Of a stretch of 64,000 bases of DNA, positions 37,540 to 45,899 are shown piece after piece. Source of the stretch: Virgibacillus litoralis (GTDB taxonomy: Bacteria > Bacillota > Bacilli > Bacillales > Amphibacillaceae). Both the position numbers and the translations under genes were made by a program. How positions within the stretch are numbered: position 1 is the first letter of the stretch; every line of letters begins with the position of its first letter. The stretch is taken from the NCBI RefSeq assembly GCF_017873675.1, contig NZ_JAGGKK010000018.1:18203-82202 (forward strand), read 5' to 3'. A model generated the notes under the pieces. It ran no database searches. It saw only the letters and a list, made by a program, of their open reading frames with translations, and was not told the DNA's origin.

Positions 37540-37896
37540 TTATAGCCAATTTTCATTGAAGGTTTCTTCCTTGAATCCAACAGTTGCTTTTTTTCCGTCT
37601 GTTGTAAGTGGCCGCTTAATTAGCATACCATCAGATGCCAAAATATCAGCCATTTCTTCAGTAGTCGCATCTTTAATTTTATCCTTAATATTTAATTCAC
37701 GGTATTTCTTGCCGCTCGTATTAAAAAACTTTTTAGGTGGTAATCCACTTTTTGCAATTAGGCTCTTAAGCTGATCACTCGATGGTGGAGCGTTCACAAT
37801 ATGTATGCTAGTATAGTCGATTTGATGATCGTCTAACCATTTCTTCGCCTTTTTACAAGTGCCGCAATTTGGATACCAGTAAAACGATAATCCCAT
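37540..37896 (-). CDS. yusI: ArsC/Spx family protein YusI
   Basis: A 118-residue ArsC/Spx-like thioredoxin-fold protein, same length as B. subtilis YusI. Cys11 and Cys14 in YPNCGTCKKA form a CxxC at the usual place, and the later RPLTTDGKKATVGF segment is the family C-terminal motif. Whether it is a reductase or a Spx-like regulator is unknown; lack of an arsenic operon argues against arsenate reductase. The ATG at 37896 follows GGAGGGG. It lies 75 bp upstream of gcvH. Confidence 0.85.
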   Translation of the reverse strand: MGLSFYWYPNCGTCKKAKKWLDDHQIDYTSIHIVNAPPSSDQLKSLIAKSGLPPKKFFNTSGKKYRELNIKDKIKDATTEEMADILASDGMLIKRPLTTDGKKATVGFKEETFNENWL

Positions 37897-38057
37897 TTCA
37901 CCCCTCCTAACAATTTCAGATGTTGTTTTTATTATAGCAAAAATAATGAAGATCGGTCGATGGAATTGTGAACTTTCAAAGACTTCCTGCAAAAGATTTA
38001 TATGTTCACCTCTTGTGCTATAATACAGGCAGATTAGTTAATAGGTGGGAATGATTG

Positions 38058-38609
38058 ATGCATTATATAAACGCTTTACCGGTATACTTTATCCTCCTGT
38101 CCCTTGTCATTTTCATATCTATAAGGTTCATAGTTTTAAAGAAAACTGGCCAAAAAATTATCTTATTACAGGAATTCATCTACAGTTTGTGGATTATTTA
38201 TATGGAAAGTTTACTTTATCTGACAGTATTTCCTTCCACAGATGCCACTCGAAGCGATTGGGTAGGCATAAATCTAATACCATTTAACACAATCGAAAAT
38301 TACTTATTTTTATTCTCCCAAGGTGGGATATCCGTCGCTTCTGTTAATCTATTAGGAAATACTGCTGTATTTGTTCCAATGGGAATATTACTTGTATTAA
38401 TAAATAGCAAGATCAGTTTTAAAAAGATGTTTCTAATAGGTATTGGAACATCATTTGTTATTGAATTAACGCAACTTGTTCTTTCTTCACTCAATGTCCT
38501 TTCAAGAAGTTTTGACGTTGATGATGTTATATTAAACACAACCGGCGTTATTATAGGGTTCGCAATAATGAAAATTGGAATGTTTTTTATTAAAAAGAAA
38601 AAGTTATAA
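38058..38609 (+). CDS. VanZ family membrane protein
   Basis: A 183-residue membrane protein with five hydrophobic segments and the VanZ pattern: NLIPFNTI after the second helix, LLGNTAVFVPMGILL, ELTQLVLS, and RSFDVDDVILNTTGVIIGF. VanZ-like proteins confer low-level teicoplanin tolerance in some enterococci; the role of the many bacilli homologues is unclear. The ATG at 38058 follows AGGTGGG; the preceding in-frame TTG at 38055 is less likely. Divergent from yusI. Confidence 0.82.
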   Translation: MHYINALPVYFILLSLVIFISIRFIVLKKTGQKIILLQEFIYSLWIIYMESLLYLTVFPSTDATRSDWVGINLIPFNTIENYLFLFSQGGISVASVNLLGNTAVFVPMGILLVLINSKISFKKMFLIGIGTSFVIELTQLVLSSLNVLSRSFDVDDVILNTTGVIIGFAIMKIGMFFIKKKKL

Positions 38610-38774
38610 TTGCATTTGTTAGTTTTTAGGATGAAGTGAGAAAATCGAAGCAAACGATATGCATATCAAGTACGCAGCTCGAGGAGAATTGCCAGATGCT
38701 CTAAGGTGCGGAGCGCTGCCTAACCACTCATTGTATATCAACAGCAACAATCTCTTGAAAACTGCCAAATGGAA

Positions 38775-38811
38775 AACCACCCCCCACTCTAAAGTGGAGG
38801 GTGGTTATTTT
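38775..38811 (+). terminator. Terminator downstream of the VanZ gene
   Basis: A 14-bp stem AACCACCCCCCACT/AGTGGAGGGTGGTT with a 4-nt loop and ATTTTATT after it. Strong GC stem. It lies 165 bp after the stop, so it may instead serve the fad operon from the other strand. Confidence 0.65.
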
Positions 38812-38812
38812 A

Positions 38813-39018
38813 TTGTCTAGCGTACTATAAAATTTAAATGCTGTGGATAACTGGACTTCCGAATCTGCCACGTCCAGCTCCAGCGCCTAGCGCCTAGTGG
38901 ACTTCCCTCCCCGTGTCTACGATAAGTCAACATCGAATCGCTTACGCTCTTCGTGTATCCTTTATCTCACACGGGTCAGTCCAGTCCATACGGCGCTGAA
39001 CAGGCGCTTGCGCTTTAG
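38813..39018 (+). repeat. Dispersed repeat family 4, copy S1
   Basis: Opens with TTGTCTAG and contains CGCCTAGTGGACTTCC, GATAAGTCAACATCG, CCTTTATCTC and CAGTCCAG.CCATACGGCG, ending GCTGAACAGGCGCTTGCGC. These blocks are shared in order with 42173-42375. The family is of a type I recognise as common between genes in Bacillaceae. The palindrome element at 38823-38881 interrupts its 5' end. Confidence 0.8.
38823..38881 (+). repeat. Dispersed palindrome (family 3), copy nested in S1
   Basis: TATAAAATTTAAATGCTGTG, GATAACTGGACTTCC, GAATCTGCCACGTCCAGCTC. CTGGAC and GTCCAG are inverted repeats. Same element as 57707-57760 (reverse) and, partially, 8149-8184. Confidence 0.7.
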
Positions 39019-39021
39019 TTC

Positions 39022-40806
39022 TTAGACTAGATATTTTTCTTCCTCAATTATCTTAGCAGCAATTTCGCGTTTTTTCCCAATCACATCTGTTGGCGTGTGA
39101 CGAGTCAGCTTACGTAATGATGAAAGCATCATACGGAGAGTATCGCCTGATTCAACTGCAATTAGAGTTTCTTTTGCATCTGCCTCAATGCGATTAAATG
39201 CTTCTTGCACATATACTTGTGTATAAAGAAGTTTTTGTTTATTCTTTTCTTCTCCAGACTTAGTAACTGCTTTTTCTGTACGAAGAATTGCAGATTCCAT
39301 GTTATAGACTTCAGCTGTCATATCAGCAAGATTTACAAGGATCTCCTGTTCATTTTCAAGCTTTTTCCCATATTTCTGTGCTGCTAGACCAGCACCAAGC
39401 AATACCATTTTCTTCGCATTTTTCAATAGATATTTTTCCTGTTCTAATGTTTCATCGCCCACTTCCTCAGGCATCATCATCATTAGTTCTTCCTGAAGAC
39501 TCTGTGCTTGTTGAAGTAATGGCAGTTCACCTTTCATTGCTTTTTTCAGCAATGTTCCAGGAACGATTAATCGGTTAATTTCATTTGTTCCTTCAAAAAT
39601 ACGGTTAATTCGTGAGTCACGATATGCACGCGCAACTTCATATTCTTCCATAAAGCCATACCCACCGTGCAGCTGAACAGCTTCATCTGTTACATAATCA
39701 AGACATTCGGTTGCAGTGTATTTATTCATGGAGCACTCGATTTGATATTCTGCAATTGCCTTAGCAACTTCACGGCCATCTTTTAATTCCTCATCGGACA
39801 AAGCACCCATACGTTGTTCAAACAATCCTACTGTACGATATACAGCACTTTCGTTCGCATAGGTTCTTGTTGCCATTGTTGCTAATTTTTCCTGTGTTAG
39901 GCTGAAACTTGAAATTGGCGTATTAAATTGCTTACGTTCATTCACATATTTTGTTGCCACTTCAAGTGCACGTTTTGATCCACCTACACCGCCAATTGCC
40001 AGCTTATAACGGCCAACGTTAAGGATGTTAAATGCAATAACATGACCACGGCCTTTTTCACCTAATAGATTTTCAACTGGTACTTCTGCATCTTCCAGAA
40101 TTAATGTACGAGTTGACGAGCTCTTAATACCCATTTTCTTTTCTTCCGGTCCTGTTGAGACACCAGGGAATTCACGCTCAACAATAAACGCTGAGAAATG
40201 TTCGCCGTCAATTTTTGCATAAACAATAAAAACATCCGCAAATGCTGAGTTAGTGATCCACTGTTTCTCACCATTTAAAATAAAGTGTGTACCTGCGTCG
40301 TTTAATTTTGCGGTTGTTTTTGCTCCCATTGCATCTGACCCTGAGCTTGGTTCGGTTAATGCATATGCAGCCAATAATTCACCTGTGGCAAGTTTTGGCA
40401 AGTATTTTTCTTTTTGCTCATCATTACCGAAGAATACAATTGGTAATGAACCGATACCAACATGAGCTCCGTGTGTTACCGAGAATCCACCAGCACGTGA
40501 AAACTTCTCCGTAATTAGTGATGAACTGATTTTATCGAGTGCAAGACCTCCATATTCCTCTGGAACATCAGAACCAAGCAATCCTAGTTCCCCAGCCTTT
40601 TTCAATAAGTCTACTGAATGTTCAAATTCATGGTTTTCCAGATTATCAATTTTTGGTACGACTTCACCTAATACAAAGTCTTCTGTTGTCTTTGCAATCA
40701 TTTTATGTTCTTCAGTAAAATCTTCTGGTGTGATGACATCTTCACCTGTTAAATCTTCTGTTAAAAATGCTCCACCTTTAAAAATTTTCTCTTTTGTTTC
40801 GCTCAT
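39022..40806 (-). CDS. fadE: Acyl-CoA dehydrogenase FadE
   Basis: An FAD enzyme of 594 residues catalysing the first, oxidising step of beta-oxidation. The flavin/substrate motif YALTEPSSGSDAMGAKT is at 148-164, and the catalytic base is probably Glu405 in NRIFEGTNEI. The C-terminal ~180 residues are an extension typical of the Bacillus FadE type, longer than ordinary 380-residue enzymes. AAAGGAAC precedes the ATG. It is the last gene of fadN-fadA-fadE, 170 bp after fadA. Confidence 0.93.
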   Translation of the reverse strand: MSETKEKIFKGGAFLTEDLTGEDVITPEDFTEEHKMIAKTTEDFVLGEVVPKIDNLENHEFEHSVDLLKKAGELGLLGSDVPEEYGGLALDKISSSLITEKFSRAGGFSVTHGAHVGIGSLPIVFFGNDEQKEKYLPKLATGELLAAYALTEPSSGSDAMGAKTTAKLNDAGTHFILNGEKQWITNSAFADVFIVYAKIDGEHFSAFIVEREFPGVSTGPEEKKMGIKSSSTRTLILEDAEVPVENLLGEKGRGHVIAFNILNVGRYKLAIGGVGGSKRALEVATKYVNERKQFNTPISSFSLTQEKLATMATRTYANESAVYRTVGLFEQRMGALSDEELKDGREVAKAIAEYQIECSMNKYTATECLDYVTDEAVQLHGGYGFMEEYEVARAYRDSRINRIFEGTNEINRLIVPGTLLKKAMKGELPLLQQAQSLQEELMMMMPEEVGDETLEQEKYLLKNAKKMVLLGAGLAAQKYGKKLENEQEILVNLADMTAEVYNMESAILRTEKAVTKSGEEKNKQKLLYTQVYVQEAFNRIEADAKETLIAVESGDTLRMMLSSLRKLTRHTPTDVIGKKREIAAKIIEEEKYLV

Positions 40807-40884
40807 TTAAATCGTTCCTTTCCATTATTGGATGGGCGCCATAATTTTGGCGCCCTTATTTCTTTCTTCCAGTTGATGAACTTG

Positions 40885-40972
40885 TGAACTTCAGCACTTG
40901 TGAGTTGTGAACTTCGAGCAAGTTAGTTGTGTACTTCGGCGAATCTGCAGTAAACTACGGCATTTGGCACTC
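40885..40972. repeat. Short degenerate tandem array, ~22-bp period, between fadA and fadE
   Basis: TGAACTTC-type cores start at 40885, 40908, 40930 (TGTACTTCGG) and 40951 (TAAACTACGG), steps of 23, 22 and 21 bp. No open frame or terminator hairpin lies here. Confidence 0.5.
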
Positions 40973-40976
40973 AACT

Positions 40977-42152
40977 TTATAAGAGTTCAAACACTCCAGC
41001 AGCACCCATGCCGCCACCGATACACATTGTCACGACTCCATATTGTACGTTACGGCGTTTCATTTCATGAATAAGGCTTAACGTTAATTTTGTACCTGTC
41101 ATACCAAGTGGGTGACCAAGTGCAATCGCACCACCGTTTACATTAACAATGTTCGGGTCTAGATCAAGTGCCTGGATTACTCGAACAGATTGTGATGCGA
41201 ATGCTTCGTTTAACTCGAATAATCCGATATCAGATAGTTCTAGTCCAGCTATTTTCAATGCTTTTGGTACTGCTTCAACAGGACCAACACCCATAATTTC
41301 CGGTTCTACTCCGGCTACCGCGAATGAACGGAACTTAGCTAGCGGCTTAAGCCCTTCTGAATCTGCTTTATCACGGTCCATTAAAAGTACGGAACCAGCC
41401 CCATCACTCATTTGCGAAGAGTTACCCGCTGTAACAGAACCTGTTACGTTAAACGCTGGGCGAAGTTTTCCCAATACTTCCTTCGTTGTTCCTGGACGTA
41501 CGCCCTCATCCATTTCAAACATAAATTTCTTTTCTTCTATTTTATTTTTCTCGCCAACAACTCGATTTGTCACTTCTACCGGGACAATTTCATCCTTAAA
41601 TTTACCTTCTTGTATTGCCTTACCAGCTCGTTCATGACTTTGTACAGCAAAGGCATCCTGGTCTTCACGGGAAATACCAAAGCGATTTGCTACTTCTTCT
41701 GCTGTGTGACCCATTCCCATATAATATCCTGGTGCATCCTGGACAAGCTTTGTATTTGGCTTAATAACATGACCACCCATTGGAATCAGGCTCATTGATT
41801 CTGCACCACCAGCAATGATAGAGTCACTTGCACCAACCATAATACGTTCTGCTGCATATGCAATACTTTGTAAACCTGATGAACAATAGCGGTTGATTGT
41901 AATTCCTGGCACATCATTTCTTAGTCCTGCCAAACCGGCGATGTTACGTGCCATGTTCATACCCTGTTCTGCTTCTGGCATTGCACATCCAATAATCACA
42001 TCATCAATATTTCCGTCGTAATTTCCTGCACGCTTCAATGTTTCTTTTATTGTTAATGCTGCTAAATCATCTGGCCTTGAATTTGCTAGTGATCCTTTAT
42101 TTGCTCTTCCTACAGGGGTTCTTGCACCTGCAACAATTACTGCTTCCTTCAC
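40977..42152 (-). CDS. fadA: Acetyl-CoA C-acyltransferase (3-ketoacyl-CoA thiolase) FadA
   Basis: A 391-residue thiolase that releases acetyl-CoA in the last step of beta-oxidation. Catalytic Cys90 is in INRYCSSGLQ; the His of GGAIALGHPLGMTG and the second Cys of VTMCIGGGMGAAG near the C-terminus complete the site. It forms a complex with the FadN protein, encoded just upstream. The start at 42152 is an ATG. Confidence 0.94.
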   Translation of the reverse strand: MKEAVIVAGARTPVGRANKGSLANSRPDDLAALTIKETLKRAGNYDGNIDDVIIGCAMPEAEQGMNMARNIAGLAGLRNDVPGITINRYCSSGLQSIAYAAERIMVGASDSIIAGGAESMSLIPMGGHVIKPNTKLVQDAPGYYMGMGHTAEEVANRFGISREDQDAFAVQSHERAGKAIQEGKFKDEIVPVEVTNRVVGEKNKIEEKKFMFEMDEGVRPGTTKEVLGKLRPAFNVTGSVTAGNSSQMSDGAGSVLLMDRDKADSEGLKPLAKFRSFAVAGVEPEIMGVGPVEAVPKALKIAGLELSDIGLFELNEAFASQSVRVIQALDLDPNIVNVNGGAIALGHPLGMTGTKLTLSLIHEMKRRNVQYGVVTMCIGGGMGAAGVFELL

Positions 42153-42172
42153 ATTTCTTCCCCCTCTTCTTA

Positions 42173-42375
42173 TTGTCTAACTCCGGCGTCCAACGGCTAG
42201 TGGACTTCCTTTACCTACGTACGATAAGTCAACATCGGCTCGCTGGGTAAAGGATGGCCGACTAATTACGGCCTTTGCGGCCAACGTCGGCATACCCCTG
42301 TTGCAGGGGCAGGTTTCCTTTATCTCCTACGACTCAGTCCAGACCATACGCCGCTAACCGTACGCCTCCGCTTTT
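42173..42375 (+). repeat. Dispersed repeat family 4, copy S2, inside the fad operon
   Basis: TTGTCTAACTCCGGCGTCCA, GCTAGTGGACTTCC, GATAAGTCAACATCGG, CCTTTATCTCC, CAGTCCAGACCATACGCCGC. Compared with S1 it has an extra GC-rich hairpin block (about 42254-42316: GGCCG...CGGCC, CCCCTGTTGCAGGGG). It occupies the whole gap between fadN and fadA. Confidence 0.8.
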
Positions 42376-44775
42376 CTAGTTACGTAGTGGTTTTCCTTTT
42401 AATAACATGTGTTGCATACGCTGTTGCGTTTTTGGTTCAGCAATTAAACTTAAGAAAGCTTCACGCTCTAAATCGAGCATTACCTGTTCGTCAATTAATG
42501 TTCCTTCTTTAATACGTCCACCTGATAAAACGTAGGCAAGTTTTTCAGCAATTTTCACATCATGATCTGATGCATATCCGCCAAACCGAAGTGTCTTCGC
42601 ACCTAACAGCATTGCCGCATATCCAGCTTCGCCTACTACAGGGATCTTTTCGCGTTTCGGTGCTTGATAGCCAGCACTAGCTAGCGCCAATACTTTTTCC
42701 TTTGCATCATGTAACAAGTGATCCGGATTTACACTAATAGCATCGTTACTATTCAAAAATCCATTTTCACGAGCTTCAGCGGCTGAGGTTGATACTTTTG
42801 CCATCGCTACTTTTTCAAAAACATCGTTTGCTACTTTTGTCAGGTCTAAATCTACGCCCTGTGGCAAATTACGAAGTTCTTTTAGATAAAGTTCTTTCGT
42901 TCCGCCGCCACCTGGGATTAATCCGACACCAAACTCAACAAGACCCATATAGGTTTCAGGAGATGCCTGGATAGAAGCTGCTGGCAATGAAACTTCAGCA
43001 CCTCCGCCAAGTGCCATATTGAATGGTGCAGTTACAACTGGCTTCTCTGAATACTTAATATTCATCGCCATCTTTTGGAATTGACTGACAACCATATCCA
43101 ATTCAAAGAAATTATCATCTTGTGCTTCCATTAGCATCATACCAAGGTTCGCACCAACACAGAAGTTCTTACCTTGATTTCCGATTACTAGTCCTTTATA
43201 ATTTCTTCCTACTTCTTCAATTGCAAAGTTTACCATTTGGATGATATCAAGACCGATTGCATTACTTTGTGAATGGAACTCCAGTCCTGCAACACCATCA
43301 CCTAAATCTATTAAACTTGCTCCCGTATTCTTTTTGATGACCCCATTAACATCTTTTAAACGCTTTAAATTAATTTCTTTTTCATTAAAGCTCTGTTGCT
43401 TGTATTCACCTTTATCATAGTAATATACATTGCCATTTTCGGTTTTATAAAAGGTCTCGTTTCCATTTTCCAGTAGCTCAAGCACCCATTCAGGTACTGT
43501 TTCACCTTCTTCCTGCATCCGTTCAACAGATTTACGCAAACCAATTGCATCCCATGTTTCAAAAGGACCAATTTCCCAGCCGAATCCCCATTTCATTGCC
43601 TGGTCAATGGATACGATATCATCAGCAATTTCACCTGTAAGCTGTGCAGAATAAATTAAAACTGGCTTCATTATTGACCATACCAAGTCACTTGCTCTGT
43701 CGCCTTTAGCTGATACAAGCGCTTTCAATTTACGACGGGATCCTTTTTCCTGCTTAGCCATTTCCGTAGCAGCAGTTTTTAGTTTTTTACGATCCTCATA
43801 TTCTAGTGTTTCCGGATTCAATTCATAGATTGTACTTCCGTCTTTCCCTTTTTTCTTAAGGAAAAACCCTTGACCACTCTTGGCACCAAGCCAGCCGTTA
43901 TCCTGCATTTTCAAAATAAAATCAGGAACATCGAATACTTCTTTTTCTGCACCTTCAACCTGATCGTAAACATTTTTAGCAACGTGAATAAATGTATCTA
44001 AACCGACAACATCCAAGGTACGGAATGTAGCACTTTTTGGACGTCCAATCATTGGCCCGGTAACAGAATCTACTTCACCAACACTGTACCCGCCTTTTAA
44101 CATTTCCTGTACCGTCACAAGCAATCCATATGTACCGATACGATTGGCAATGAAGTTTGGTGTGTCTTTTGCTTCAACTACACCTTTGCCCAGCACATTT
44201 TCGCCAAACGTTTTCATAAATTTCAGTACTTCTGGATCTGTATATTTTGTTGGAATAACTTCAAGCAATTTCAAATAGCGTGGCGGATTGAAAAAGTGTG
44301 TCCCGAGAAAATGCTTTTGAAAGTCCTCTGAGCAATCCGCAGCCATATCCTCTACCGAAATCCCTGAAGTATTGGAAGTAATAATGCTTCCCTCTTTACG
44401 ATATTTATCAACATTTGCGAATACTTTCTTTTTAATATCCAGGTTCTCTACAACAACCTCAATAACCCAATCAACTTCTCCTAGTTTTTCCATATCATCA
44501 TCCATATTACCAACTTCAATTAAGTCAAGACTTTTTGTTGAGGTAATTGGTGATGGATTTTGCTTACGCAAGGCTTTTTTGCTTTGTGCAGCAATACGAT
44601 TTCGTACAGCGCGATCCTCTAGTGTTAAGCCCTTCTTTTCTTCATCTTTTGTTAACTCTTTTGGTGCAATATCGAGCATAATTGTCGGTATTCCTACGTT
44701 GGCCAAGTGGGCAGCAATTCCAGACCCCATAACACCTGAGCCTAACACTGCAGCACGCTTGATTGTTTGCTTCAT
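42376..44775 (-). CDS. fadN: FadN, 3-hydroxyacyl-CoA dehydrogenase/enoyl-CoA hydratase
   Basis: A bifunctional beta-oxidation enzyme of 799 residues. The N-terminal NAD-binding domain has GSGVMGSGI at 12-20 and the 3-hydroxyacyl-CoA dehydrogenase His in FLGTHFFNPP. The hydratase/isomerase (crotonase) domain occupies about residues 490-700 (MALGGGAEVSLPA and GLIPGGGGTKE form the oxyanion and acid region). Length fits B. subtilis FadN. The ATG at 44775 follows GGGGGAC; the frame could extend 7 codons upstream. A FadR operator lies 23 bp before the start. Confidence 0.94.
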   Translation of the reverse strand: MKQTIKRAAVLGSGVMGSGIAAHLANVGIPTIMLDIAPKELTKDEEKKGLTLEDRAVRNRIAAQSKKALRKQNPSPITSTKSLDLIEVGNMDDDMEKLGEVDWVIEVVVENLDIKKKVFANVDKYRKEGSIITSNTSGISVEDMAADCSEDFQKHFLGTHFFNPPRYLKLLEVIPTKYTDPEVLKFMKTFGENVLGKGVVEAKDTPNFIANRIGTYGLLVTVQEMLKGGYSVGEVDSVTGPMIGRPKSATFRTLDVVGLDTFIHVAKNVYDQVEGAEKEVFDVPDFILKMQDNGWLGAKSGQGFFLKKKGKDGSTIYELNPETLEYEDRKKLKTAATEMAKQEKGSRRKLKALVSAKGDRASDLVWSIMKPVLIYSAQLTGEIADDIVSIDQAMKWGFGWEIGPFETWDAIGLRKSVERMQEEGETVPEWVLELLENGNETFYKTENGNVYYYDKGEYKQQSFNEKEINLKRLKDVNGVIKKNTGASLIDLGDGVAGLEFHSQSNAIGLDIIQMVNFAIEEVGRNYKGLVIGNQGKNFCVGANLGMMLMEAQDDNFFELDMVVSQFQKMAMNIKYSEKPVVTAPFNMALGGGAEVSLPAASIQASPETYMGLVEFGVGLIPGGGGTKELYLKELRNLPQGVDLDLTKVANDVFEKVAMAKVSTSAAEARENGFLNSNDAISVNPDHLLHDAKEKVLALASAGYQAPKREKIPVVGEAGYAAMLLGAKTLRFGGYASDHDVKIAEKLAYVLSGGRIKEGTLIDEQVMLDLEREAFLSLIAEPKTQQRMQHMLLKGKPLRN

Positions 44776-44797
44776 GTTTTGTCCCCCTATCTTCATT

Positions 44798-44815
44798 TGA
44801 ATGAATACTCATTCA
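44798..44815. promoter_or_regulatory. FadR operator upstream of fadN
   Basis: TGAATGAATACTCATTCA is an 18-bp near-perfect palindrome identical to the Bacillus FadR consensus TGAATGAMTANTCATTCA. FadR represses beta-oxidation genes until long-chain acyl-CoA binds it. It lies between the predicted transcription start (about 44856) and the fadN start. Confidence 0.9.
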
Positions 44816-44862
44816 TTTTTAACTGTAAAAATAAAAGATAGTCACCTATCCATCTGTTTATT

Positions 44863-44891
44863 AGTATAAATTATATTCTGATATTTCGCAA
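44863..44891 (-). promoter_or_regulatory. Sigma-A promoter of fadN operon
   Basis: TTGCGA (44891-44886), 17-bp spacer, TATACT (44868-44863) on the minus strand. The start would be about 40 bp before the FadR box. Confidence 0.65.
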
Positions 44892-44988
44892 TAAAAAAAG
44901 AGTATAATTTTTTCTATTTGGGCTTTAATGACCAGGGAAACTGCGTTAAACTATTATAGGCTTCATATACAGAAAGGACTTGACAGTT

Positions 44989-45843
44989 ATGAACAAAAAA
45001 CTTGTAACCGAATACTTACAAATTATTATTGGTGCATCACTTGTCGCGCTTTCATATAATATATTCCTATTACCTTCAAAACTTGCAGCTGGTGGTATTT
45101 CCGGGATAAGCACAATTCTTTTTGAACTATACGAATTAAGTCCTGCATTCACGCAATTTTTAATTAATCTTCCCATTTTTATAATCGGCTGGCTTGCATT
45201 GGGTAAAGATTTTAGCTGGAAGACATTATTAGGAACATTTTGGGTCCCACTAGTTATTTTTCTAAGTGCAGATTTCCCCTACACAGTAACCAATCCGCTT
45301 TTAGGTGCAATCTATGGTGGTATTGTCTTAGGCGCTGGACTTGGCACCGTTTATAAAGGAAATGGATCAACTGGCGGTACCGCCGCAATTGCTCAAGTTG
45401 TAAAGAAATTTACTGGACTATCAAGTGGTTACTCTCAGTTAATTGTAGACGGTTTTGTAGTTGTTTCTTCTATTATCGTATTTAATCTTGAACTTACATT
45501 ATTTGCTTTAATGTGTATTTATGTAACAAGTAAAACAATTGATATCGTTCAATTACGTACATCAGCATCCAAATTAATTCTGATTATCACTGAAGATGAA
45601 GACAAAATTCAAGATCTTATTGGAAAGCGGATAGATCGCGGGTTAACTAAAGTCCGAACTATAGGTGGCTATTCAAATGAAAATAAAACAATGATTCTTT
45701 GTGTAACTGAACAACAGGAAGCAGTTCAACTGAAGAAAACATTGCAAAAAGAAGAGCCAACATCCTTTGTCATATTCCTTGATGCGTCAGAGGTACTGGG
45801 ACGAGGATTCTCGCTGGATAAATATTATGGGCAGAAGTTTTAG
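44989..45843 (+). CDS. YitT family membrane protein with DUF2179 domain
   Basis: A 284-residue YitT-family protein: five hydrophobic segments in the first ~180 residues (including GLGTVYKGNGSTGGTAAIAQ, the family loop), then a C-terminal soluble DUF2179 domain of about 100 residues. Function is unknown. The ATG at 44989 is preferred, with AAAGGA about 10 nt upstream; a TTG at 44980 is in frame but too close. It is divergent from fadN and shares its intergenic region. A second YitT-like gene without the DUF2179 domain is at 54618. Confidence 0.83.
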   Translation: MNKKLVTEYLQIIIGASLVALSYNIFLLPSKLAAGGISGISTILFELYELSPAFTQFLINLPIFIIGWLALGKDFSWKTLLGTFWVPLVIFLSADFPYTVTNPLLGAIYGGIVLGAGLGTVYKGNGSTGGTAAIAQVVKKFTGLSSGYSQLIVDGFVVVSSIIVFNLELTLFALMCIYVTSKTIDIVQLRTSASKLILIITEDEDKIQDLIGKRIDRGLTKVRTIGGYSNENKTMILCVTEQQEAVQLKKTLQKEEPTSFVIFLDASEVLGRGFSLDKYYGQKF

Positions 45844-45855
45844 TAATGGCAAAGC

Positions 45856-45880
45856 AAATCCCCCGTATCCAATTTGATAC
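45856..45880. terminator. Terminator between YitT gene and fadM
   Basis: Stem AAATCCCCCGTATC/GATACGAGGGATTT with one mismatch and a loop of about 6 nt. It lies between two convergent genes and probably serves both. Coordinates span the core of the stem; arms reach about 45886-45890 at most. Confidence 0.6.
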
Positions 45881-45899
45881 GAGGGATTTAACTGAACTA

